This document shows positions 1 through 7,845 of a stretch of DNA of 37,674 nucleotides, one piece after another (within the stretch, counting starts at the first letter, position 1; each line of letters opens with the position of its first letter). Under the pieces are notes generated by a model. It saw only the letters and a program-made list of their open reading frames with translations. It was not told the DNA's origin and searched no databases. The position numbers and the translations under genes are program-made. This DNA is from Devosia sp. (GTDB lineage Bacteria; Pseudomonadota; Alphaproteobacteria; Rhizobiales; Devosiaceae), in contig JAUXUM010000257.1 of NCBI GenBank assembly GCA_030680995.1, positions 1 to 37,674 on the forward strand, read 5' to 3'.

Positions 1-421
1 GTGAGATGGCCCGGTAAAGCTTCACATCCTCCTGCGCCGCGCCGCCCAGCAACTGGTAGAGGGGAAGACCCGTCGACTTGCCGAGAATGTCCCAGCAAGC
101 GACGTCGATGGCGGACTTGATGTACGGGTGACCGCGCAGCACGGCATCCATATGACGGTTCAGCACCCCGAGATCGCGGGGATCCATGCCGATGACTTTC
201 GGTGCGATCTCGGCAAGACCCGACCGCACACCCAACGCATAAGCCGGAAGATACGCGGATCCCAGGGGACAGCATTCCCCGTAGCCGAACAGCCCTGCGT
301 CTGTTTCCACCTCCACGACGGTTGAATCGAATACATCGACATAATTGCCGTTCGACCAACTGTACCGCCCCTCGCGCAGGGGCAGGTCGATCTGGTAGGC
401 CTTGATCGCGACGATCTTCAT
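1..421 (-). CDS. Enolase-superfamily dehydratase/racemase (cis-3-hydroxyproline dehydratase-like), N-terminal part
   Basis: The first 140 codons of a gene that runs off the left edge. It starts at an ATG at 421 with the N-terminus [15 protein letters not shown]. The visible part is the N-terminal capping domain of the mandelate racemase/muconate-lactonizing branch: a [15 protein letters not shown] segment, the [19 protein letters not shown] stretch that enters the barrel, then LPLYQLLGG. The catalytic Lys and metal ligands lie outside the window. In this branch, proteins of this type dehydrate cis-3-hydroxy-L-proline or epimerise hydroxyproline betaine. The neighbouring DapA-like enzyme, amino-acid ABC transporter and ornithine cyclodeaminase-family reductase fit the hydroxyproline assignment. 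The superfamily call is firm; the substrate is inference. Confidence 0.8.
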   Translation of the reverse strand, partial: MKIVAIKAYQIDLPLREGRYSWSNGNYVDVFDSTVVEVETDAGLFGYGECCPLGSAYLPAYALGVRSGLAEIAPKVIGMDPRDLGVLNRHMDAVLRGHPYIKSAIDVACWDILGKSTGLPLYQLLGGAAQEDVKLYRAIS

Positions 422-529
422 GTCAGGTGGTCCTAGATGGGGGGCGAAGCGGCGGCGGCTTGGCCCAGTCTCGCCAACCCGCATCCCTGTTTGCTTGAGT
501 GCCGCGACTGGCGGTCATGGCATCGCAGA

Positions 530-1438
530 TCAGGCAGCGATGCTTTCGAGGCTGGGCAGCGAGGGCCGCGCGGCCATGGCCTTTCTTATGATCGCCTCGG
601 TTTCTGCGCGGCGCGGCCCGGCGAGCGGCTGGCGCGGCATGCGAACACGCTCATTGGTGCCAATGGCCAAGGTTTCGGCGAGCTTGATGTTCTGAACCAG
701 ATAGGTCGATACGTCGAGATCCAGCAACGGCCGGAACCACCGATAGATTTCGAGGGCTTCGGCGGATCGGCCAGCCTTCATCAGACGGTAGATCATTACG
801 GCTTCACGCGGGAACGCGACGACGAGGCCCGCAACCCAACCCACTGCGCCAACCGAGAGCGCCTCGAATGCGAGATTGTCGACGCCGGTCAGCACGTCAT
901 AGCGGTCGCCGACCATGTTGAAGATTTCGATTGTCCGCCGGATATCGTCCGAACTTTCCTTGATGGCGACAAAGCGCTTGTCGTCCGCGAGATTTGCCAT
1001 GATTTGCGGCGTAACATCGACGCGATAGGCGACACGGTTGGAGTAGATCATGATCGGCAGGTCGGCTGCCTCCGCAACCGCGCGCAAGGTCGCTTCGGTT
1101 TCAGCGGCATTGGTGTGATAGATGGGGCTCGGCACCACCATTAGACCGTCGGCACCGACGGCGGCGGCCTTCTTTCCAAGCGCGGCAGCGGCGTGGGTCG
1201 ACGCCTCGGAGACTGTCATCAGCACGGGGAGTTTGCCGGCGACCCGGCGGGCCGTGTGAAACACTTCGATGCGCTCCTCCTGGCTCATCATCGGCCCTTC
1301 GCCCAGCGATCCGGCCACGATCAGGCCATCGACCCCCGCTTCCGTCTGCAGGGCGAAGCAGCGCTCCATTTCGGCGTGGTCAAGCGCCCCTGCCTCGGTA
1401 AACTTGGTCGTAACGGCTGGGTAAACACCCTTCCACAT
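530..1438 (-). CDS. DapA/DHDPS-family aldolase or deaminase
   Basis: A 302-residue TIM-barrel protein of the dihydrodipicolinate synthase/N-acetylneuraminate lyase family, normal in length. The Schiff-base lysine is K160 in VAIKES and the conserved tyrosine is Y132 in MIYSN. The family GTTGE loop is GSLGE (44-48), so it is probably not a true DapA. Chosen start: the ATG of MWKGVYPAVT, six bases after AAGGAGA; the frame is open further upstream but has no better start. It follows the ABC transporter on the same strand and precedes the enolase-superfamily gene. A DHDPS-family enzyme converts pyrroline-4-hydroxy-2-carboxylate to 2-oxoglutarate semialdehyde in hydroxyproline breakdown, and that is the suggested role here. 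Other 2-keto acid lyase activities remain possible. Confidence 0.82.
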   Translation of the reverse strand: MWKGVYPAVTTKFTEAGALDHAEMERCFALQTEAGVDGLIVAGSLGEGPMMSQEERIEVFHTARRVAGKLPVLMTVSEASTHAAAALGKKAAAVGADGLMVVPSPIYHTNAAETEATLRAVAEAADLPIMIYSNRVAYRVDVTPQIMANLADDKRFVAIKESSDDIRRTIEIFNMVGDRYDVLTGVDNLAFEALSVGAVGWVAGLVVAFPREAVMIYRLMKAGRSAEALEIYRWFRPLLDLDVSTYLVQNIKLAETLAIGTNERVRMPRQPLAGPRRAETEAIIRKAMAARPSLPSLESIAA

Positions 1439-1472
1439 CTCATGTCTCCTTAAAATATCTTCGGGTGTCCGC

Positions 1473-2195
1473 CTAGAGGACGGAACTGAGGAACGTCGCG
1501 GTTTCCGGGCGTTCCGGAGCTTCAAATATCTGCTTGGGCGTGCCGATCTCGTGGATCAGTCCGTCTTTGAAGAAGGCCACCCGGTTGGATACTTCACGTG
1601 CGAATCCCATCTCGTGCGTCACCACGATCATGGTCATTCCCTCTTTGGCCAGCAGGCGCATAGTGTCGAGAACTTCACCCACCAGCTGCGGATCGAGGGC
1701 AGAGGTAACCTCGTCGAAAAGCATGTAATTTGGACTCATGGCCAATGCGCGCGCGATGGCCATGCGTTGCTGCTGTCCGCCGGAGAGTCTGCCGGGAAAG
1801 ACCTTCAGTTTGTCTCCGAGCCCTACATGCTCGAGTTGCTTGATGGCAATTGCATTTGCTTCGTCACGGGACTTTCCGAGCACCTTGCGCAACGCCAGAG
1901 TCGTGTTTTCCAGCACTGTCAGATGCGGGAAGGCGTTCCACTGCTGAAACACAATGCCGATGTTGCGACGCAGCTTGTTGAGATCGGTTCCCTTGGCATG
2001 AACTTCGACGCCGTCGACCAGGATGCGGCCCGAATCGATTGGCTCCAGCCCGTTGATGCACATCAGAAGCGTCGACTTTCCCGACCCCGAGCCACCGATC
2101 ACCGACACAACTTCGCCGCGCTGAACCGTCATCGAGACCCCTTTGAGGACCTCCAGGGCGCCGAAGCTTTTGCGAACGTTGTCGATCTCAATCAT
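1473..2195 (-). CDS. Polar amino-acid ABC transporter ATP-binding protein (GlnQ/HisP type)
   Basis: A 240-residue ATPase that powers import of a polar amino acid. Walker A is GGSGSGKST (34-42), the Q-loop [10 protein letters not shown] is near 82-91, the signature LSGGQQQR is at 137-144, and Walker [12 protein letters not shown] begins at 158. Length and motifs match the GlnQ/HisP/OccP group. The start is ATG at 2195 ([11 protein letters not shown]), which overlaps the end of the permease gene by 8 bases (ATGATTGA), showing translational coupling. A longer in-frame reading from 2237 would lie inside the permease gene. Only one permease and no periplasmic binding protein are visible; the rest of the system may lie left of the window. 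Confidence 0.93.
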   Translation of the reverse strand: MIEIDNVRKSFGALEVLKGVSMTVQRGEVVSVIGGSGSGKSTLLMCINGLEPIDSGRILVDGVEVHAKGTDLNKLRRNIGIVFQQWNAFPHLTVLENTTLALRKVLGKSRDEANAIAIKQLEHVGLGDKLKVFPGRLSGGQQQRMAIARALAMSPNYMLFDEVTSALDPQLVGEVLDTMRLLAKEGMTMIVVTHEMGFAREVSNRVAFFKDGLIHEIGTPKQIFEAPERPETATFLSSVL

Positions 2196-2844
2196 TTTCG
2201 CGCCATTTCTTTTCGAGCCGTGCCCCAAGGCGGGCAATGGGGAAGCTGATCAGGAAGTAGATCAGCCCGGCAATGGAGAGGATGAAGAGCGGTTCGTTTG
2301 CCATCCGCGTGATCAGGATCTGCGAGGACTTGAGCAGTTCGATCACCCCGATCCAGGCGACCAGCGCCGTATCCTTCATCACGCCGAGCGTGAGCCCGAT
2401 CCAGCTGGGCAGCATGATGCGGAGGGCCAGTGGGAAGACGATTTCGCGCATGTCCTGGCCCCAGGTGAGGCCCAGCGAACGCGCGGCGCGCCGGGTTGTC
2501 TGCGGCACGGCCAGAACGCCCCCGCGGACAATCTCGGAGCAATATGCCGAGGTATAGAGCGCCAGCACGAGGCAACTGACTGTAAATGGGGACGCCCGCA
2601 GACCCATGATGGGGATGAAGGAGTTGAACAGCACCAGTTGAATGAGCAGGGGTACCGAGCGGAAGATATCGAGCACGAACCCGATCGGCAGGCTGACCCA
2701 GACCGGCATTGTGGCTCGCGTGACCCCGAAGACCATGCCGAGGAAGGTGCCTCCGGCCACTGCGATGGCGGTGATCAGCAGTGTCCAGCCTGCGCCCTGC
2801 AGGAGGAACCACAAGTCATTGAGAGAGACGGCGGTGTCGAACAT
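2188..2844 (-). CDS. Polar amino-acid ABC transporter permease (HisM/GlnP type)
   Basis: A 218-residue inner-membrane permease with several hydrophobic segments (about 15-40, 50-75, 85-105 and 185-205). The cytoplasmic EAA-type loop that contacts the ATPase reads [13 protein letters not shown] followed by EIVFPLALR. The [13 protein letters not shown] segment is typical of the HisMQ/GlnP family. The start is ATG at 2844 ([10 protein letters not shown]) behind GAGGGA; a longer in-frame extension to 3156 looks spurious because it runs antisense into the reductase gene. It heads the leftward operon and is divergent from the ornithine cyclodeaminase-family gene, so a shared control region of about 200 bases lies between 2845 and 3044. 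Confidence 0.92.
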   Translation of the reverse strand: MFDTAVSLNDLWFLLQGAGWTLLITAIAVAGGTFLGMVFGVTRATMPVWVSLPIGFVLDIFRSVPLLIQLVLFNSFIPIMGLRASPFTVSCLVLALYTSAYCSEIVRGGVLAVPQTTRRAARSLGLTWGQDMREIVFPLALRIMLPSWIGLTLGVMKDTALVAWIGVIELLKSSQILITRMANEPLFILSIAGLIYFLISFPIARLGARLEKKWREND

Positions 2845-3044
2845 GGCTAGTCCCTCAATACCGGAAGAGGCGCCAGCCCAGACCGCGCGCTCCCGGCGCC
2901 GGTCCCTCTGACGCCGCGATGGGTCGTATTGGGGTGGGTGTGCATCCTCAATTCCAAGAAGTGCGCCGCTCCGAACGGCAATCGCCCCACGCAGCCGGAT
3001 TGCAGTCCGCCTACCCGGCCGCCAGTGACAGCCAAGGAGCCACA

Positions 3045-4022
3045 ATGACATATGAAACAGGCCTGCCTGCCTCGCCCGCACTTCCCTATTTCGACGCGGA
3101 GACGATCGCTGCCGCCACTCCGTGGCCCGCGCTGATCGCAGCCGTCCGCGAGGCATTCGGGCGCCCGCATGTCGCGCCTGACCGTCATATCCACACCATC
3201 GAGGTGCCCGGCGAAGTTTCCGCCACTGCCCTGTTGATGCCGGCGTGGATCGAGGGCGAGGTCTACGGCGCCAAGCTCGCCAATATCTTTCCTTCCAACA
3301 ACCGACGCCGGCAACCGGCGGTCAATTCGGTCTACGTCCTTTTCAGCGCCCGGACCGGCGCGCCGCTGGCCATCATGGATGGGACGGAGCTTACCGGGCG
3401 TCGTACGGCCGCGGCTTCGGCCCTGATGGCTTCCTATCTTGCCCGACCCGACAGCCGGAACCTGTTGATCGTCGGCACGGGCAGGCTCGCTCCACTGCTA
3501 TTTGAGGCCCACTGCGCCGTTCGCGACATCAGCAGCGCCATCATCTGGGGTCGCAATGCGGACACCGCGACGGCGCTGGCGGCGAGGCTGTCTGCTCGAT
3601 CTGCGATGCCGGTCCGGGCGGAAGCTAATCTCGAAACGGCCCTCGAGGCGGCCGACATAGTTTCTACCGCGACCATTTCGACCTCACCACTTGTGAGGGG
3701 CCGCTGGGTGCGCCCTGGCACCCATCTGGATCTGGTTGGCGCGTTTCGTCCGGACATGTGTGAGGTCGATGCCGAAGCCGTGCATCGGTCCGAGGTCTAC
3801 GTGGATACGCTTTCGGGCGCCAAAACCGAAGCCGGGGACTTGATTCAGGCGCACGATCAAGCGCTTTTCGCCTGGCAGGATGTGAAGGGCGATATGGCCC
3901 AGCTGTGCAGCGGCTCACTCAGAATCGAGCGAAAGTCCGATTCCGTCACGCTGTTCAAATCGGTCGGTGCGGCGATAGAGGATCTGGCAGCTGCAGAACT
4001 TGTCTATCGGTCAAATGGATAA
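3045..4022 (+). CDS. Ornithine cyclodeaminase/mu-crystallin family (pyrroline-2-carboxylate reductase-like)
   Basis: A 325-residue protein starting at ATG 3045, five bases after AAGGAG (3034-3039). It has the family fold: substrate-binding residues around K77 (YGAKLAN) and the LTGRRTAAASALMA motif (117-130), then a Rossmann nucleotide-binding motif IVGTGRLAP (142-150). Relatives include ornithine cyclodeaminase, alanine dehydrogenase and the NAD(P)H-dependent pyrroline-2-carboxylate reductase that finishes cis-3-hydroxyproline breakdown. Next to an enolase-superfamily dehydratase and an amino-acid transporter, the last is most likely, but this is inference. The final few codons and the stop (4011-4022) lie at the edge of a recombinase remnant, so the natural C-terminus may have been altered. 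Confidence 0.85.
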   Translation: MTYETGLPASPALPYFDAETIAAATPWPALIAAVREAFGRPHVAPDRHIHTIEVPGEVSATALLMPAWIEGEVYGAKLANIFPSNNRRRQPAVNSVYVLFSARTGAPLAIMDGTELTGRRTAAASALMASYLARPDSRNLLIVGTGRLAPLLFEAHCAVRDISSAIIWGRNADTATALAARLSARSAMPVRAEANLETALEAADIVSTATISTSPLVRGRWVRPGTHLDLVGAFRPDMCEVDAEAVHRSEVYVDTLSGAKTEAGDLIQAHDQALFAWQDVKGDMAQLCSGSLRIERKSDSVTLFKSVGAAIEDLAAAELVYRSNG

Positions 4023-4200
4023 CCAGTTCGGTCGGAGCCTTGCCGTTGGTCGTCTGGGTGAAAGCGAGCAACAGCCTGAACGTATCGCGGTAAGCCGCGA
4101 CCGTACTCAGGCTGACGGCCCGTTGCCGCCCGAGGCAATCCACGAAGAACTGCTGCAGCCGATCGCATGTTTCAAATCCGTCTGAAAAAACTTCTTGCAT
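4009..4200 (-). pseudogene. Tyrosine recombinase (integrase) N-terminal remnant
   Basis: Reading left from an ATG at 4200, about 64 codons resemble the N-terminal SAM-like core-binding domain of XerC/phage-type tyrosine recombinases: LQQFFVDCLGRQRAVS, then STVAAYRDTFRLLLAF, then GKAPTELVIHLTD. After that the similarity stops abruptly where the neighbouring reductase gene ends. No catalytic domain (R..H-x-x-R..Y) is present, so it is a truncated relic and not a working enzyme. It probably marks a past insertion or deletion in the accessory block. Confidence 0.72.
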
Positions 4201-4391
4201 CAACGGGGGCATCCACGCATGGACATATGACCGTACCGTCCGACTTGGGAAAGTCGGTAGGGAAAGCCCTTGCCAACCGGGCCGTCCCACATATGATCAC
4301 AGCCACACATCGTGGGCTGAGCGGGGTACGTTAACTTTGGCCATGGCTCACCGATGGTGGGCTGAAAGCGAAACAGGCAGGAAAATTATCT

Positions 4392-4856
4392 ATGCGTTTG
4401 CTTATCGTTATTTTTGCTCTGCTCTGCGTCGGTTCGACCGCCGCAGCGGCCGGTGAACTCGTCGACGGACAGAAAGTGTTCGCCAAATGCAAGGCGTGCC
4501 ACGACGTCGGCCCGACCGCGAAGAACAAGGTCGGTCCGATCTTGAATGGCGTTGTCGGTCGACCGTGGGGAGTAGTTGTGGGCTACAAATATTCGGCGAA
4601 CAAGGAAGGCACATTGCTCGCCATTACCGAGGCGGAGCCAATGACCTGGGACGTGGAAACGCTGACCAATTATCTGCGCAAACCGAAGGACGTCATCCCG
4701 AAGGGAACAATGTCTTTCGCCGGCCTGAAGAAGGACGAAGACATCGAGAACGTCATCCTCTATCTGGCGCAATTCGACGCGGACGGGAACGAGGTCGATC
4801 CGGAAGAGATACTCTCCGCTCTGGAGGAATCGACTTCGCAAGAACCGGCTGACTGA
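4392..4856 (+). CDS. Secreted class I c-type cytochrome (cytochrome c2-like)
   Basis: A 154-residue protein with a Sec signal peptide (MRLLIVIFALL, AAAA cleavage region near 20) and one covalent heme site, CKACH (33-37). The sixth heme ligand is probably M107 in PKGTMSFAG. The GPILNGVVGRPWG and YKYSANK segments are typical of cytochrome c2/c550. It should act as a soluble electron carrier in the periplasm. The acidic C-terminal tail, about 30 residues past the heme domain, is longer than in most relatives. AGGAAAA lies upstream of the ATG. The gene is intact although it sits between two decayed genes (integrase and DUF499 remnants). Confidence 0.9.
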   Translation: MRLLIVIFALLCVGSTAAAAGELVDGQKVFAKCKACHDVGPTAKNKVGPILNGVVGRPWGVVVGYKYSANKEGTLLAITEAEPMTWDVETLTNYLRKPKDVIPKGTMSFAGLKKDEDIENVILYLAQFDADGNEVDPEEILSALEESTSQEPAD

Positions 4857-4939
4857 AAGGGCACGTCTTTCGCGTTCCGCGGCGGCGCCTATCCGGGCGT
4901 CTGACCCCACATCGAGCGGCTCCGAACTCACGGATGTCG

Positions 4940-5780
4940 CCGATGTCTTGCGTGGCTTCAACTTCCGGCCTGGGTCATTCTGGACCAGGCCAAGTTCATG
5001 CACAGCGACCTGGCCGCTACTGGTACTCGATGTGGGCGAGCCGCAACCGGATTGCTGCCGGCCGCGCCAGGCAGTTCGAAGAAGCGCGCGTGCTGATGGA
5101 AATCGACAAGGCGCTCATCAGCTACATCAACGGCCTTGGTGATCGTGGACATTTCGACGCCGTGCAGGTCGCGCCGGGCAGTTCCTCCAATGTGCCCGAC
5201 GAGGCCGGGCGGCGTCCGCGCTGTCGGGCTTGGCGGCGCTCATTCGCACACGAGGCGGGACGGTTCGGAAGCGCTGGTAGAAGCCAAAAACATCCTGATG
5301 CAACGCGGGAGCACGCCGCGTGTCTACAGGAACATGCTGGTGTTCCTATGCCGGTCTCGCGATTTCTGGCGCCGGCAACGTCCAGGTCGTGATCGACAGC
5401 GAATCGGTCATCATCAAGCCGGATGTGGCCGAAGCGCATCGGCCGAAACCATCTCTGGTACCAGCCGACGCAAGTACGTCCAGAGTCGTTCAGGGTGGGC
5501 CAGCGCCGGCTCCCGACGGCGAAACGGTACAAACCGAACCCCATGCGGAAAAGAACCCGACGCACTTCGTCGGAACGGTGATGATCTCGCCAGATCGACC
5601 GGCTCACGAGATCCGGCAGATTGTCGAGGGGATCGTCGAGCAGTTGACGACGTTGCCCGGCAGCGAGGTATCCCTGAAGCTGGAGATCGACACCGAGATC
5701 CCAAGCGGTCCCGATCACTCCAAGGTGCGGACACTCCCGGGGAATGCGACCACGCTGGGATATCGACAGGACTGTGAAGT
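4940..5780 (+). pseudogene. DUF499 ATPase, decayed C-terminal region
   Basis: Similarity to the C-terminal third of DUF499 proteins (large ATPases of about 1,000 residues) is spread over three reading frames. Frame 2 (5015-5203) gives RYWYSMWASRN through ARVLMEIDKA to VQVAPGSSSNVPDE. Frame 3 (5214-5345) gives EALVEAKNILMQRGSTPRVY plus RNMLVFL. Frame 1 (about 5377-5763) gives THFVGTVMISPDRP, then LKLEIDTEIPSGP. At least two frameshifts and small deletions separate them, and the N-terminal ATPase core is missing. DUF499 genes sit in phage-defence loci with DUF1156 methylases, so this is probably the scar of a lost defence island. The family assignment is from memory of conserved motifs. Confidence 0.68.
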
Positions 5781-5831
5781 AGCCAAGCTGGTGCTCCACT
5801 CCTGGACAGGTCGTCGCCTAACGCAAACAGT

Positions 5832-5916
5832 TGGTGCGGGCGGTCGGAATCGAACCGACACTCCTTTCGGAACCGGATTTTGAGTCCGGCGCGTCTACCA
5901 GTTCCGCCACGCCCGC
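5832..5916 (-). tRNA. tRNA-Leu (CAA anticodon)
   Basis: An 85-nt cloverleaf on the minus strand. The acceptor GCGGGCG pairs fully with CGCCCGC, the discriminator is A and the CCA end is encoded. The anticodon stem/loop reads CCGGA-CTCAAAA-TCCGG with anticodon CAA. A class II variable arm (TTCCGAAAGGAGT region) and the T arm TCGGTTCGATTCCGA identify a leucine tRNA. Its 3' end faces left, toward the DUF499 remnant about 50 bases away, which is where integrative elements usually insert. Confidence 0.96.
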
Positions 5917-6098
5917 CAAGCGTCATACGTGAACATATCGACAGGGCGGACTTAAGGGAAAAGTCCCGCATTCGTCAATGCGCGACAGGTGAATTCCGCG
6001 AGGTGCGGGAACCGCCGTGCCGCCCACCACCTCGTGAGTTGACAGTATCCCGCCCACCGCCAATAAGACGGCAGCATTCCCCGCCCTCGAGGACCTTC

Positions 6099-6680
6099 AT
6101 GCTGCGCCGCCTCTACGACTGGACCCTGTCGCTCGCAGCCGGGCGGCATGCGCCTTCCGCGCTGGCAGCGGTAAGCTTTGCGGAAAGCTCGTTCTTTCCC
6201 ATTCCACCCGACGTGGTGCTGATCCCCATGGCGGTCGCCAAGCGCGAGTCGGCATGGCGTTTCGCCCTGATCGCGACCATCGCCTCGATCGTCGGCGGGC
6301 TTGTTGGCTATCTCATCGGCGCGGTGCTGTTCGAACCGGTGGCGAAGCCAATCCTCGATTTCTACCACTATGGCGAGGCATTCGGCGAGTTCCAGCGGAC
6401 CTTCGCCGAATGGGGCCTGCTGATCGTCTTCGTTGCCGGCTTCACCCCGTTTCCCTATAAGGTCATCACCATCGCCTCGGGCCTTGCCGGCCTCAGCCTG
6501 CCGATCTTCATCCTCGCCTCGATCGTCTCCCGTGGGGGCCGGTTCTTCCTGGTCGCGGCGCTCCTCTATTTTTTCGGGCCGCCGATGAAAACCTTCATCG
6601 AAAAGCGCCTGGGGCTGATGACACTGATCTTCGGCGTGCTGCTCGTCGGCGGCTTCATTTCTGTCAAATTCATGCTTTAA
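6099..6680 (+). CDS. YqaA/DedA-like (SNARE-associated Golgi) membrane protein
   Basis: A 193-residue inner-membrane protein starting at ATG 6099 behind GAGGA. It has the family's half-helix segment FAESSFFPIPPDVVLIPMA, a second re-entrant motif FVAGFTPFPYKVITIASGLA, and about four membrane spans. YqaA/DedA-family proteins affect membrane homeostasis, and some flip phospholipid carriers. It is closely followed by dsbB (12-base gap), so the two are probably co-transcribed. The region from the tRNA to the start (5917-6098) must hold the promoters of both this gene and tRNA-Leu. Confidence 0.88.
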   Translation: MLRRLYDWTLSLAAGRHAPSALAAVSFAESSFFPIPPDVVLIPMAVAKRESAWRFALIATIASIVGGLVGYLIGAVLFEPVAKPILDFYHYGEAFGEFQRTFAEWGLLIVFVAGFTPFPYKVITIASGLAGLSLPIFILASIVSRGGRFFLVAALLYFFGPPMKTFIEKRLGLMTLIFGVLLVGGFISVKFML

Positions 6681-6692
6681 GTGAGCGGCGCC

Positions 6693-7208
6693 ATGACCAT
6701 AACGACACTGGACAAGAAGGCCACCGGCCTTGCCTTTGTCCTCGGTCTCGCAACCATCCTGGGTGCCCTTGGCAGCCAGTACATCGGCGGCCTCGTGCCA
6801 TGCGAGCTCTGCCTGGAGCAGCGCCTAGCCTACTATTGGGGCCTGCCGCTGCTCGGCGCCATCCTCATTCTGTGGAACCGGCTGCCGCCGGCCGTCTGGT
6901 TCATCGCCATGCTGATCGTCACCGCCGTTTTTGCCTGGGGCACCTATATAGGCACCTTCCACGCCGGCGTGGAGTGGGGCTTCTGGCCCGGTCCGACGGC
7001 CTGCACCGGCACCGGCGTGGGCGTGAGCTTTGACGATCTCAACAACATCAACGCTGCCAAGATCATCCCCTGCGACAAGGTGCAGTGGACGCTCTTCGGC
7101 ATTTCGCTCGCCGGCTACAACGCGCTGATCTCGCTCGGCATCGTGGCACTTCTGCTGATTGCGGTCGTGGACCAGTGGCGGCGGAGCCGGTCGGCGCGGG
7201 CGGCCTGA
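6693..7208 (+). CDS. dsbB: Disulfide bond formation protein B
   Basis: A 171-residue four-helix membrane protein that reoxidises DsbA with quinone. The first redox pair CELC is at 37-40, and the second pair is C104 (PTACTG) and C127 (IIPCDK). The QR pair after CELC (EQRLAYYWG) is near the quinone site. An upstream in-frame GTG at 6681 directly follows the previous stop; ATG 6693 is preferred for its spacing from GTGAGCGG. The last 94 bases overlap the extended 3' end of the toxin gene on the other strand. Confidence 0.9.
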   Translation: MTITTLDKKATGLAFVLGLATILGALGSQYIGGLVPCELCLEQRLAYYWGLPLLGAILILWNRLPPAVWFIAMLIVTAVFAWGTYIGTFHAGVEWGFWPGPTACTGTGVGVSFDDLNNINAAKIIPCDKVQWTLFGISLAGYNALISLGIVALLLIAVVDQWRRSRSARAA

Positions 7209-7513
7209 GCCTCGGGGAAGAGCAGGCGCAAATAGTCGCGTGCACCGTGGACGATGTGGGCGATCTCGATCTGCGCTTCGCCGACCACATAGAGGATATA
7301 GAGGATGACGTAGGCGTCATAGGGGCAACGCCGCAGCCCCAGGTGCTTCAATCCCGGAATCACCGGATAGCGGCGCGGATGATGCGTCAGCTGCTCGGCG
7401 CGTTCCAGCAGTTCCAGCACGAAACTGTTGGCGCGGACAGGACTATCCCGGGCGATGAGGTTTCCGGTCTCTTCCAGTTCCGATTCCGCAGCTTCGGAGA
7501 TCGTGACACGCAT
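7115..7513 (-). CDS. parE: ParE/RelE-superfamily toxin
   Basis: A 132-residue protein with the ParE/RelE fold: MRVTISEAAESELEE start, a FVLELLERAEQLTHHPRRYP helix, LRRCPYDAYVILYI strands and the IVHGARDYLRLL ending. ParE toxins poison DNA gyrase. It starts at ATG 7513, one base into the antitoxin stop codon (TGATG), so the two are coupled. The core ends near residue 104; about 28 more residues, rich in Ala and Arg, run antisense into dsbB, which is longer than the usual 95-105 residues. The tail may mean that an original stop was lost on insertion. Confidence 0.85.
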   Translation of the reverse strand: MRVTISEAAESELEETGNLIARDSPVRANSFVLELLERAEQLTHHPRRYPVIPGLKHLGLRRCPYDAYVILYILYVVGEAQIEIAHIVHGARDYLRLLFPEAQAARADRLRRHWSTTAISRSATMPSEISAL

Positions 7514-7773
7514 CAGGCCGAGCGCTTACCCATCGTCCGGTATTTGGCACTGAGGCGCGATACCACTTCCTTGATCGGCTTGGTCCGGCCAGCCTCGATG
7601 TCGGCCAGCCCGGGCTGCACCGCTTCGATCAATCTTGCCAGCGCCGCCTCCCGTTCCTGCACCAGGCGCACCCCTTCCCGCAGCACTTCGCTCTTGGAAT
7701 TGTAGCGGCCGTTGGCGACGAGGTCGTTGACCACCGCCTCCAGTTTTTCGCCCAGATCTGCGCTGATTGCCAT
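7513..7773 (-). CDS. parD: ParD-type antitoxin
   Basis: An 86-residue antitoxin with an N-terminal ribbon-helix-helix (MAISADLGEKLEAVVNDL, then GRYNSKSEVLREGVRLVQ) that binds operator DNA, and an acidic C-terminus that wraps the toxin. The start is ATG 7773 with GGAGGT five bases upstream; an in-frame GTG at 7785 would put the ribosome site inside the coding region. Together with the one-base-overlapping toxin gene it forms a complete parDE module. A perfect palindrome lies 23 bases upstream and probably serves self-repression. Confidence 0.9.
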   Translation of the reverse strand: MAISADLGEKLEAVVNDLVANGRYNSKSEVLREGVRLVQEREAALARLIEAVQPGLADIEAGRTKPIKEVVSRLSAKYRTMGKRSA

Positions 7774-7795
7774 TCGCACCTCCACTGATAGGAGG

Positions 7796-7812
7796 TCAAT
7801 AATAGTTATTGA
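7796..7812. promoter_or_regulatory. Palindromic operator of parDE
   Basis: A perfect inverted repeat, TCAATAA-TAG-TTATTGA (7-bp arms, 3-bp spacer), in an otherwise GC-rich gap just upstream of the antitoxin start. ParD antitoxins of the ribbon-helix-helix type bind such short palindromes to repress their own operon. The role is inferred from position. Confidence 0.6.
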
Positions 7813-7845
7813 AGGCGGGGAAGTCGAGCGGCGGTGCCGACGCTC

